This document shows, one piece after another, positions 12,707 through 24,453 of a stretch of 64,000 nt of DNA. The stretch is from Trileptium ribeirensis. Its lineage: Eukaryota > Nematoda > Enoplea > Enoplida > Thoracostomopsidae. The notes under the pieces were generated by a model that searched no databases, had not been told where the DNA came from, and saw only the letters and a program-made list of their open reading frames with translations. The stretch is from the NCBI GenBank assembly GCA_030248225.1, contig JASANE010018585.1, forward strand, positions 1 through 64,000, written 5' to 3'. Every line of letters begins with the position of its first letter. Position 1 is the first letter of the stretch. The position numbers and the translations under genes were made by a program.

Positions 12707-13176
12707 CCAGCACGTAATAATAAAATAATGGGTTTTATTTATAGAACATTTTGATTTGGTGTAATCAGTCATTACCGTAGTTGAGTTTAGCGCGGTACGT
12801 TCCTAACACACAAGCCCCATGTTTTTCATTGCGTGGCCATTTTATCATTAAAAGATCAATTTGTTATTGCTTTTTAGAGATTATAATTTCTTGAAAACGG
12901 TACCTAGAGATAAAACAGCCTAAATCTTTCACACTATATTCTACCATTCCGTGAAACCTGCATTGAGCTAGGACATAAAAATAACTTTAATACAACAATT
13001 TATTAACGCTTATGTACCATTTATTCAAACATGGCTAGACTTGATGTGATTGCTTCCGTGATAACATGCTGTTTGCATGGCGATAAAACATTGATCAATC
13101 CAATTTTTGTTTCAGGCATAACCAATATATAATGTAATATTATTGATCAATCAAATCAGATTTTTATTTCAGATAA

Positions 13177-13197
13177 ATATATATATATATATATATT
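13177..13197. repeat. Short (TA)n tract, right arm
   Basis: Mirror copy of the tract at about 10,311-10,331. Confidence 0.85.
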
Positions 13198-14330
13198 GAT
13201 TTAATTACATGCTTCAAGGGTTAAGACAGCATACGAAGAATTTAATATATTCTACAGAAAGAGAAATCTTCTTTTATAGAAATCATAAGATTAAAAATTC
13301 CGAACTACCGGTGGCCTTTAGTGTACGAAATTCGAGAAAAATACGCAATTTTTGTACCTATGCACGGCTTTATCGAAAAGAAAGAAAACTCATTATTGTG
13401 TTTTGCCGGAAATATAAAGTTCTCTAGTTATGCTTTTTATCAATTTTCGCTATGCCTAAGTTGAAGGTTGCGCTGTGAACGGTACAAACTAATTTTTATT
13501 ATTTTCTGAATTATGTTTTGTGGCAGTAATATATTGTATAAGCATTTCGTGCTTAGTATATGAATTTTGATATATACTGTTTTCATGTCATACTTCATGT
13601 GTTTAAAGCTATTATACAAAGCATATAATCTACAGTATCCAATATGACGAAATTATTCAAGCCTGTTCACTTGATGTAACCAAAGAGCAGTGGCGGAACC
13701 ACAGCGTTGGCGAGGGGAAGGATTTCCCGCGCGCACAATCAAAAATTCCTGAATCAGTCTCTGCTAAAATGAGAGTAATTTGTTTAACGTGTATAGATGT
13801 TTCATTCAAGCGCTGATAATTTCCTGTGCACTTCTTTCACCGCAGCAACAAATTTGACAATTTATGAGTATAATCAGTTTGCCAAATTTCGCATGTGAAC
13901 TCACTTTTGTTGCGCACACGCCATCTGGAAATTTTGAGATAATACATTGCAGTTTTACGTGACCTCAAAACGTGGCGATGTAAAATTACCGAGTGTTCTA
14001 GTAGAACTCAGTTTTAGAGTGCACACAAGCTGTAAATATTCTAATACATTGCAATTTTATGCTGCTGTAAAACTTGGCGATGTAGAGCTATTGAGTGTTC
14101 TAGTGTGATTTTAGCAAATGATTGATTGGTTTGATTCCAACTGAAATTCTCTCAGTTAGAACATTTTAACGGTCGAATAAGCCTTGCAATAATATGGAAA
14201 ATGCAATTGTATAGTCAGGTTCCATATTATGCAAGTGCTCTTTCACAGAGCTACATCAAAAATTAGCCGCTGTGGACTACAATAGCTAATTTGTTCTTTT
14301 TCAACTAGATTTTCGCTTCAATCATCATAT

Positions 14331-14718
14331 GTAATACCAACAGTGCATTAGGGAAGAGTATAATACTTCCATGCACTCACATATAAACCCGTATTTGATG
14401 ATACAGGCGTGTTCGGCCTGACCTCCCCCCAGTTTCTGGAGGGGGGGTAGCTCGGACCCCCTCAGTGTTTTTTTTTGGGGGGGTGGGTCGGATCCCCTAA
14501 GTTCTGAGAGGGTCGGTTTATAGGCAGCTGCTTATGAACCGACCCCCCAGAAATTGGGGGTCCGACATACCCCTTCCAAAAACTGGAGGGGGGGGGTCCG
14601 AGCTACCCCCCCAGAAACTGGGGGTCAGGCCGAAAACGCCCGTATAACGTCAAAACACGTTGTATGTGAGTGCAGGGAAGGTGTCATTCTCTTCCTCAAT
14701 GCAGCTCTTTGGTAGTAC
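14331..14718. mobile_element. G/C-rich fold-back element, right arm
   Basis: Mirror copy of 8,793-9,173, with differences in the lengths of the G and C runs. The G runs could form quadruplexes; this is inference from sequence only. Confidence 0.85.
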
Positions 14719-15067
14719 GAATGGATTTAAACATCATCTAGGTAGAGTAAGGATGGGTAATACATAGATTCAGCGCCAGTGATAAATGATAAAGTCGTCT
14801 AATTGATATAAATCATCCATAGTTGAACCTTAAAATAAATTTGACCATTCAGTACAAAGCCATGGGCGATAGGCAAATGAAAATATATACGCAAATTTTT
14901 TTTAAAATTAATCTTTTGGCTATTCAGTTTCAAATAATTCAATTCTTTCGGCGGGTTGGAAAATATCGATGACATAATATCGTGGTGTAAACGTACACGT
15001 TGTGTTAAAATTTCAACAAAATAACACCGATGAATCCGCAAATTGTAGTAAAATTTCAATATATACG

Positions 15068-15730
15068 CAATTTTGGCACAAATTTGGTTTTTTGCTCTAT
15101 TTTAATGCCAAAAGGGTAATTGGGTAAATATAGAACATCTAAGTGTTTGGCACAAATTTGGTTTTTGCTCTATTTTAACGCCAAAAGGGTAATTGGGTAA
15201 ATATAGAACATCTAAGTGTTTGGCACAAATTTGGTTTTTGCTCTATTTTAATGCCAAAAGGGTAATTGCTAAATATAGAACATCTAAGTGTTTGGCACAA
15301 ATTTGGTTTTTTGCTCTATTTTAATGCCAAAAGGGTAATTGGGTAAATATAGAACATCTAAGTGTTTGGCACAAATTTGGTTTTTGCTCTATTTTAACGC
15401 CAAAAGGGTAATTGGGTAAATATAGAACATCTAAGTGTTTGGCACAAATTTGGTTTTTGCTCTATTTTAATGCCAAAAGGGTAATTGCTAAATATAGAAC
15501 ATCTAGTGTTTGGCCAATTTGGTTTTTTGCTCTATTTTAATGCCAAAAGGGTAATTGGGTAAATATAGAACATCTAAGTGTTTGGCACAAATTTGGTTTT
15601 TGCTCTATTTTAACGCCAAAAGGGTAATTGGGTAAATATAGAACATCTAAGTGTTTGGCACAAATTTGGTTTTTGCTCTATTTTAATGCCAAAAGGGTAA
15701 TTGGGTAAATATAGAACATCTAAGTGCAAC
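15068..15730 (+). repeat. Expanded 73 bp tandem array with three-unit higher-order pattern, right arm
   Basis: About nine nearly identical 73 bp units of the type ATTTGGTTTTTGCTCTATTT...TGTTTGGCACAA. Units alternate in a repeating order. Type A has six T's and AATGCC, type B has AACGCC, and type C has AATGCC followed by TTGCTAAAT instead of TTGGGTAAAT. The order ABC ABC AB plus a final unit is visible. The left arm has only about five diverged units, so this array grew after the arms separated. Confidence 0.93.
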
Positions 15731-16077
15731 ATCTCAGATCAGCTGTACTATGTATCAACGGAACTTGAGCATATGTGTTGTATGTCCTCTATATTCTATA
15801 CGTATTCTGTTGGATACTACTTTGTGCTCTCATGCAAATTATACGTATCCTACTTAATACAGAAAACGATATAACATTTCATGTTGTATCTTTTATAATT
15901 ACAACATTTTTAGACGACGATTAATAAAACTATGAATTTTGTTACCAGAACAACTCTTTAAATAACGCGGATCTAGTGAAGCGAGTAAAACCTAAAGGTG
16001 AAACCAGCACGGCACGCTTGAAAAAATAATAGAAATACTGTTTTCATGACGTACGATAAAATATAGAAAAAAGACCA

Positions 16078-16280
16078 AAATAACCCTGAGGGGCGTAAAT
16101 AAAATGCAGGCCATTCCGTTCTCGATATACTAAGCCTAAGCCTTAGTCTTAGCCTAAGCTAATGTCCTTATATGACACATACACTAATCCTAAGCCTAAG
16201 TCGGGGGCTGCCGCCCTCCGAACCCCCGCTCTAAGCTGTTTTTTCTAACGTTATAACTTAACGCCCCTCAGGGTTACTTG
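16078..16280 (-). mobile_element. MITE family 1, copy D (right arm, mirror of A)
   Basis: Mirror partner of the element at 7,424. Ends ATAACCCTGAGGGGCG and CGCCCCTCAGGGTTAC, with the same telomere-like core. Confidence 0.82.
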
Positions 16281-19200
16281 GGAGGAAAAACATGAGGATA
16301 CGACTTCAGCGATTCAAAATCTTGAGGTCCAGAAACGTTTTCACATTTGTGTTAAGTTATTGCTGGCAAAACGGGCTTTGTGCAGGTTTTTAACGTTGTC
16401 AAAATTATAGTGAGGAAAATTGTTTGTGATTTGTTTGTCAATTCCGGGGTCACAGCTGCCAAATTTGTATCAAATATTAACCGATACAGCTGAAAATCCT
16501 TTGATGCCTAGAGTTCTTAAGAAATTTAGGATAGAGAACAAAAAATAGACTTTATGCTTATGATTAGGCTTAAGATTTCCTCGGGAGGTCCTTTTCATAT
16601 CACACAAATAAATGAATAGAAAATGAGACTTGGCCAGAAAACCCTGGCGAAGCCTGTTTCGATCATACTTTGTGTTTTCGTTAATGCTACTATTTTAGCT
16701 CTCATATTAAGGCTCAGGTGACGCTTGTCGTAAAGTATCTTTCGCTAGTGATACATCTATGGCATGCTAATTTTACGCCTGGTTGATTTCATAAAAAAAC
16801 CTAAACGGCTAACATTGATAATTTTGAAAACGTTTCCGAAACACAATTGGTCACAGGAAATTGCGTCAAATTGCTTTGTTACGGTCCCTTGCACGAATCA
16901 CACAGTCACATTATTATTTCGTACAAACCATTGACAAAAGTTCAAAAGTTTATATTTACCACAAAGAAATTATTTTGTCTTTTCTATTACATTCCGTTGT
17001 ACACTGTCGGGCACGGCGACAATCGTTACGCGCTCTATGCTAAATAAATCGGCTTGGTCGTTGTTGTTTCATTGCTCAAAAATGTTCTCTGTTCCTGCGA
17101 GAGAGACCCAGCCTTGTCGGAGCAGCGAGACCCATGTCGCCTTCACTGCTCGTCGCAATATTGTATCTTCGATTTACGTTGCTCTGTAAAATTTATTGAG
17201 CATTATGCGGTAAAACACTCTATGTTTCTATATTTAATAGTAAATGTTTTATTCTATTAAGAGTGACTGACTGACTGACTATCAAATATTTTAAGAAGAC
17301 TGTGAGACTCGAGCTTCGATACGTAGTTGTTAATGTGCCTACGACAATATATATTTTAGCTTTACCTAATAGCAGTTCACCAGATTTTTTACTGTAGTTG
17401 TATGCGCTGGCGTTCGTAGTAAACGAAAGAGTTTTCCTGTGAAAAGAATTTTCAAAAAAATTATCTAATGCGTCAGTGATATTTTATGCATTGCCAGATA
17501 GCCCATGTAGCTCTAAGGCACTTTAAATCTCGTATCGTCAACAAGTGTATGAATATGTTATGTCTATTGGTTTATTTTCGTAATTTTCATTTTCACAAAT
17601 CCTGTGCTGAAGGTATATTCATTGTTTTATTTTATTCGATTAATCATAGCAAGTTTAATTTATGGAACTTTTTTAATTCTAGCAGAAAGATTTATTTTGA
17701 CGAAAAATCGGGTTGTATCAGCCAAGTTGTACATCTATACACAGTTTAAATGGTTAAGATATTTTTGTGAGAGTTGCCGAATTCTGTTGGACCGCAATTG
17801 GGGTACAATTTTATAACTACTTGTAATCATTGGTTCGTGCAACATAATCTGATATCCAGTTTAGCGTAGCTGTATATAGATGAACCATCCAGTGAGCGCT
17901 GTTTTAAGCTTAATATTGTAGTTTAACACGATGTGGATTGTGTAAATAAAAGCGCGGATCATAAACTTGCATTTACGCGGAATTTGTCAACATATATAAT
18001 TATACAGAAAACAGTTTCAAACGGTGCCGGTTTTGCTGACAGAAGATACAGTTGAAGCAGTATCAATATGCGTTTACCGAATATACTTATAACTCACTAC
18101 TCATCATCCGATTCGATCACATAAAATTGCGCACGTTCTATTTGGTCAAATAAAATCGGATCAGTTCACATAAAATGTAAACACTGTATATTCAGTAACC
18201 GTGTAAATCGGATTGGATGCAACATGAACAGCCTTAGTTGTGGATTTCAAATTGTACGAAATCAAACGGAATGATGTTAGCAATATATTAGTAAAAATTT
18301 TCATACATGAATTATATAGCCTATGGCTTCTCAAATATTGGATAAATAGGTTAAAGCTCAGACAAATTTGTGCATGCAAAACAACGTTTGAACGACTGCA
18401 GTTGACCAGCTATAATATTTATCAAATGATCAACCACTAATCGCTGACTCGTTTGTCGCCCATAAAGCTTATTACATACCACGTTTCCAATGTTTTGTTT
18501 TTCCAACTTAACTTTTCGTATAAATAAGTTTAATCCGTGGTAAATATGATGTACTCACGAAATTTTCTATGGTACTTTTGGTACAGTTATATTCACCAGA
18601 AATGCTATTAATAATCTTAATGACACACCTCAGTATAAAAATAATTTTAACCAATTTCAACTACTGCTTTGTTATTTGGATGTTTCACAGAAGACATACG
18701 TGGTTAGATATTAGATCAGATCCTGTGAAAGTGGTTTCACTCTGTCCTTTGGGGTTAAACGCTACGAAACACTTAGAAGCTTTTTCAAATTACGAGTGAA
18801 TTTAAGATAAAACAATATATATGTTATAAGACAGGTATGCCATTAAACACAGGATTTCATGTCAGTATATTTTAAGCAAATTGGTGGATATTGTTAAATT
18901 AATTCGATAAAATTTCTATGCTCAAAGAATAATAATTTGCATGGAGCCATACCAGGTTAGAGTAGGCGTTCAGGATTCCATTTTGTGAGACCAAAATAAA
19001 TAAAAAATTTAGTCGTTTTTCTAGTTTAAAACATTATAATGGATGAACCGATTTCATTCAAATTTAAACAGCATGCATAAAATTATTGTAAAACACATGA
19101 AATAAATTCTTAAATAGCGTTTCTAGATAATGATTTAGAGAACCAAAACCGCCATGTTGCCCCAAAAATGAACCCAATATTGACATTGTAATGTACGTAT

Positions 19201-19616
19201 AATTTTACAATGATTCAACTGATGTAGCTGAAACTTTTAAACTTAGTTTATATTTATTTATACGAAGATATATAGGCAGCATTCGAATCAAGCAAACAAA
19301 GCTTTCTGTAATGGAATAAGCTAAAGCAGTTGACATTTTAGACCCCAAACTGTATGGAATTTGCGGTTATATTGTGTGACTTGTAACTTATGGTTGAAGG
19401 AATTTTGCTTAAACTTTTTCCACGCAGCGTAATCTTAAGATACGTTTTATATACTGTGTAAATATGATGTTTAGAAGTCCTTTAATTAGACGTTTAGAAT
19501 ATATAATTGTACCAAATTTGCTGCTACAACATATAATTTGTGTATGATTAGCCCGATTGGACAGTTCGGCATGAAAATATACCATCTTGTTTAAAACAAG
19601 CATCGTATATTATGTT

Positions 19617-20577
19617 AGGCACAGTGGACCAGTGATTTATCATTAAAGATCTACCCGCACTCAGTCTTCAACCGTCCGGTACATTAAACTAGGCATAGTG
19701 GAACAGTGATTTATCGTTAAAGATCTACGCGCAACCAGTCTTCAAACTCTCGGTACATTAAATCAGGCACAGTGGAGCAGTGATTTGTCGTTAATAATCA
19801 ACCCGCAACCCGTCTTCAAACTATCGGTACTTTAAACCAGGCACACTGGAGCAGTGATTTATCGTTAATAATAAACCCGCAAACCGTCTTCAAACTCCCA
19901 ATACTTTAAACCAGGCACAGTGGAGCAGTGATTTATCGTTAATAATCAACCCGCAACCCGTCTTCAAACTCCAGGTACTTTAAACAACGCACAGTGGAGC
20001 AGTGACTTATCGTTAATAACCAACCCGCAACCCGTCTTCAAACTCCCGGTACACTAAACTAGGCACAGTGGAACAGTGATTTATCGTTAATAATCAACCC
20101 GCAACGCCTTTTTAAACTCCCGGTACTTTAAACCAGGCACAGTGGAGCAGTGATTTATCGTTAATAGTCAACCCGCAATCCGTCTTCAATCTCCCGGTAC
20201 TATAAACCAGGCACAGTGGAGCAGTGATTTATCGTTAATAATCAACCCGCAACCCATCTTAAAACACCCGGTACTTTAAACCAGGCACAGTGGAGCAGTG
20301 CTTTATCGTTAAAGATCTACCCGGAACCAGTCTTCAAACTCCCGGTACATTAAACCAGGCACAGTGGAGCAGTGATTTATCGTTAATAATCGACCCGCAA
20401 CCCGTTTTCAATCTCCTGGTACTTTAAACCAGGCACAGTGGAGCAGTGCTTTATCGTTAAAGATCTACCCGCAAATAGTCTTCAAACTCCCGGTACTTTA
20501 AACCAGGCACAGTGGAGCAGTGATTTATCATCAAAGATCTACCCGCAGTTCGTCCTCAAACTCGTGGTACTTTAAAA
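19617..20577 (-). repeat. Tandem array of 74 bp units, right arm
   Basis: Mirror of the left-arm array, also about 13 units, each with GCACAGTGGAGCAGTGATTT on the + strand. Units here look more uniform than in the left arm, suggesting local homogenisation after the arms formed. Confidence 0.93.
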
Positions 20578-21214
20578 CTTGTTCAAATTTGTAGCGTCTA
20601 GGAACAATAAAAATCAAGAACCATCTGCGAGGGCTAACGTTGCAATGATTATTAACAGCAAAATGTTGCATGACGTGCTTCCATTGAAATTATTTATTAA
20701 TTTAAATATATAAATTGCTTCCCAACGTCAGATGATATGCATAAAATTAAATCAGATTAGTAAAGCCGTTAATAGTAATTGCGCACCATTATAAAAATTA
20801 GAGGGCTTCCACGAAAATATTTATTAGTTTAAGAACAGACATTTAATTGCAGTATAACACAACTACATCCATCAACCTCTTTAAGGAGTTCACAAATGTT
20901 AAAATAAAGCTATTATGCTTAATGCCATGAGTGGCTTGAATACTATCATCAACGTAAAGTATGCACCACTAGCTGTCGTGTTCGTAAAGTGAATCCATGT
21001 TAGGTTTATTCATTTTCTGCTTCAGAAAGCAAAAAATTTATAACGGCTTTGTAAAATATGCCTATCAACTCAACAACTCATTCATCTCTAACTGTCGTTA
21101 GACGTTTAGGGCACTAAATTCGAGAGAATACGTACTTTCTGTATTAAATCCAGTACCAGATCTAGAGGTTGGCGGCAGTTGTTCCAGCTTCATCTCTCAT
21201 CAGGACTGACATAT

Positions 21215-21490
21215 AAGAAACCAATATTAAACTGGAGGGGCAGCAATATCAACCTGGAGGGGCGCACCAATATCAAACTGGAGAGGACACCAATATCAAA
21301 CTGGAGAGGGTCACCAATACCAAACTGGAGGGAGGACAATATCGAACATTTTTGGGCTACCATTATCAAAGTGCTGGGGGCCAACATCGAACTTTTTTGG
21401 GCTGCCATTATCAAACTGGATGGGAGCACCAACATTAAACTTGAAGTTGCACCAATATCAGACTGGACGGGGCACCATTATCAAACTAAG
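21215..21490 (+). repeat. Minisatellite of 24-27 bp units, right arm
   Basis: Roughly eleven degenerate copies of a unit resembling ACCAATATCAAACTGGAGAG, the mirror of about 2,190-2,440. Unit spacing is only partly a multiple of three and the units are degenerate, so coding is unlikely. Confidence 0.78.
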
Positions 21491-23659
21491 CGAGCATTAT
21501 ATTGTTGCTACAATACCAACTAGCTGCTTTTGACGCAGTAATAACTCGACCGTTCTGCGCTTGTGTAACACAAGCCAATATTATTGTAGCCGCAATATTT
21601 TTGCTTCTGGTATTGAAGGTGTAATAAAAGCCAATATTATTGTAGTTATTGAGCTTGTGCTATTGATTGCGCTATGATTGCAATAACATAAAGCCATGAC
21701 AATACCGTTTACTTACGTGGCCGCTGCAATAGCTTACAGTGTGCAATTCGTCCACGCACTTCTCTGTGAATGATGCATTACTAAATGATATCGTATAATT
21801 CTGAAGATACCCAATTAATAACAGCTTCTAGAAACAGTTGACTACTCTTTCCAGGGATTATCAAATACCAAAATTTTAGAGCTACTTCTTGAATGCAGCA
21901 GCTCAATTTATATAAAAATGACTGAGGATAAATAACAGCTGAGCGCAATTACCTCTTTTGTAAACCCTGCTGTGGCTAACAACGCTAAGAAGGATTTTAC
22001 GCAAAACACAAATAATAACCGTCGACAACAAGCTAAATTTCCTGACGGTTTGTTATATAGTATTTGGTTTCCTTATTGTTAACTTGTAGAAAATTTTATT
22101 TTCTATTATATATTCGTTAGAGCTATTGAATCACTTATTTGCCGATAAGAAAGATTTGTTTATAAATCTAACTGGAAAACACACATGTTTCTTAAAGATA
22201 ACCCTAACAAATAAAATATCTAAAATAAATTTTAGAAAAAAGCAAAATATATTTATGCAGGGCTATATCGTCAGGCAGAACCCCACCCCACAATTTTTGG
22301 TGATTCGCGGCATGGCCTTTGCTTAAGGAACCAAGAAGAAGTTGCCAGATATTTCTGTGGTTTGCGTACGCACTTTCACCGGCACTGGCATCCAATCCCT
22401 GGTACCGCCTTGAGTTCGTCAGTCATTGTACGATACACAAATAAACTCGTGCATAACTGATGATAATAGAATCAAATGAATTTCTCCAGCCCGTACACTT
22501 TTTGCCGAGTTCTGCGACGATCCTGACTTTGGCAAAAGGCTTTAGTATTTAGTGCCCTGTCACGTCTTAAAGTCAACCAGAGAAAAATTCAGAACATTGC
22601 GTATACGTGCATTTACATGTTAGATTCTTCTACCTGGCTGCAAGAAATAAAAGTTTGTTATACTTAGCTAAACGACAAATATTTGTTACGACTAAACTAA
22701 TTGTAAATGATTTCAATGTCCTTGAGACTGCTTAATAGCATTCATTGCTTGTTTATATCCAGTATCAAATGTGAAACACATCACTCTGCAAAATAAACCA
22801 TTATGTTAGTAAATTATTCCAAGAAATATACGACTGCCTTCATGTCCACACTTATGTATGCTCATCTAATTTCACATTGAATGTGGAAATAGGTTCTCTC
22901 CTGAAAACATTTAAAAATTGTAAATGCTAGGATATATTCAATATTTTTTAAATCTAACGCTGTTCAAATTTAGTTTGGTAGAGTAACGACAGTCGTCGGC
23001 GCAGCTGAAGACAAATTGTTGCTAACCACATCTCCCGCCGACAAGCTGCACAAACCTATTCTACTTTAATCTGTGTTTAAAAGTATTCGAAAATGTAACT
23101 GACTTAATTAATTTCACAAATATATATTGGTTAATGCAATCGAAACATTCAAATTAACCATCGGAATTACTCAGTTAAGGCAATTATGAAAAAAGCATAG
23201 TTATTTCTTCTGCTGAAAAAATATAGCATTTGCCTTATACATAGCAGATGTAAAAGTAATTCGAAATAACATATCTTGTCTTTATATACGCTTACAGAAT
23301 GAACACACGTTTCAAGAAGCTATTCTTCATGCTAGCATTCAGGAACAGGTATTTTTTACAAATATGTTATGTATAATAAGTGCATTCGCATAGAGTTGCC
23401 CGCTCAGTAGGAAATTTTTTAACAGCATTTGTGTTACTGCTAACGGCGTGTGCCCAGATATTTAAATATGTGTTCCCAACTATCGAATCGGTAGTTGAGC
23501 TTTGCAACATTTTAGTTACAATGAACTCGTTGACAAGCATAGCTCAACAACGACTAGTTAAACCGGTGTTCACAAGGACTGAAATCTTTCATCTTGATCC
23601 CAACTTAAGCGCTTTTGAGTGTTAGATTTCTAGCGCCATTTCGAGACTTTTTTCTGCTA

Positions 23660-24261
23660 AAAATATATTTTTAACTGTTTAACATATAAATATGCTCTAA
23701 AATTTGTTACAACTATAACTGCAATAGATTCTGAGGCTTATCTTATATTTCTGGGTCATGGATATAACCTTTTGATCTTGTTCCAAGCAGAGATCAACAA
23801 CCCACCTTTCAAGATTAAATTTCAAGTTTTTTGAATCTCACCTAATACTTGCTTCTTGCTGCCTGGCATAAATTTGATATTCCATATCTTTATTACCATC
23901 TTTTCGAGAAACTATATTTTTTCTCAATTTACGTTCTAAAAACTTAATGCTTTCAAGTAGTTTGGATGGTAGTTGGCATTTCGCCACTCAGTGCGCTTAG
24001 CATACAGTAACAGTCTCATTGAAATACTTCTAGGATTCTCAATTGTAGTGAAATCCAGGTAATTTATCATGGCTGGTTAACTGTTCGTTTGGATTACTTA
24101 AGTGCTGTAAATCATAACAAATATTTAAAGATCTTTGCAATGTGAGCAACCAGCAAAAATATCTTAACATGCACAGCAGAATAAACTAAACATAATGCTC
24201 TTTATTACATAACATTTTCAACGTAAAGATGTAATTTTTTAACTTCACGTTTTCGTTTCAG
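23660..24261. other. Region between palindrome and tropomyosin exon 1a
   Basis: About 600 bases of AT-rich DNA that should hold the promoter of the long tropomyosin isoform. I see no unambiguous TATA box or clustered motif. No gene is present. Confidence 0.5.
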
Positions 24262-24339
24262 GGTTGATAGAGTGTAGTGAAGCTAGTCGAGCAAATTTAA
24301 ATTAATATATTAATTTTGTTGAATATATAACAAACCACA
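24262..24339 (+). other. lev-11: Probable 5' leader of long tropomyosin mRNA, with splice acceptor at its left edge
   Basis: The sequence TTTTCGTTTCAG ends at 24,261, 78 bases before the start codon. It is a good pyrimidine-rich 3' splice site with no obvious upstream exon. In a nematode it could be a spliced-leader trans-splice acceptor; otherwise it joins to an unseen 5' untranslated exon. Confidence 0.5.
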
Positions 24340-24453
24340 ATGGAAGCCATTAAGAAGAAAGTTATAGCCATCCGTGATGACCTGGAGCTACAAAAACAAC
24401 GGGCTTCCGACACAGAATCTCAATGTGCAATGATGGAAGACAAATGTTCCAAA
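24340..24453 (+). CDS. lev-11: Tropomyosin exon 1a (N-terminus of long isoform)
   Basis: Encodes residues 1-38, beginning MEAIKKKVIAIRDDLELQKQ, and ends at a GTACGG donor. Tropomyosin is a parallel coiled-coil dimer lying along actin filaments, where it controls myosin access with troponin in muscle. The MEAIKKK start and the 114 nt coding length match the family's exon 1a exactly. The start context CCACAATGG is favourable. After residue 7 the sequence departs strongly from the usual MDAIKKKMQAMK-type N-terminus: Val8, Arg12, and cysteines at 29 and 36. The usual heptad rhythm is partly kept. The N-terminus forms the head-to-tail overlap with the next dimer, so this divergence could matter for polymerisation. 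It splices in frame to exon 2 at 26,158. Confidence 0.93.

Larger units (their letters stand above)
12265..23659 (-). repeat. Right arm of giant inverted repeat
   Basis: This arm mirrors 1-11,243 with the same nested repeats in reverse order. It is slightly longer, chiefly because its 73 bp tandem array is expanded. Homology ends at 23,659 as far as the window allows comparison, about 680 bases before the first tropomyosin start codon. No supported gene is present. Confidence 0.93.

Noticed and set aside
21179..21523. 114-codon ORF with repeated NIKLEG-like peptides
   Set aside because: It is a translation of a degenerate minisatellite. The unit length varies and the left-arm copy does not keep the frame.
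1..23659. Palindrome as a pure sequencing or assembly artefact
   Set aside because: The arms differ by substitutions, indels and a one-sided satellite expansion. An artefact is not excluded, since the window may begin at a contig end.
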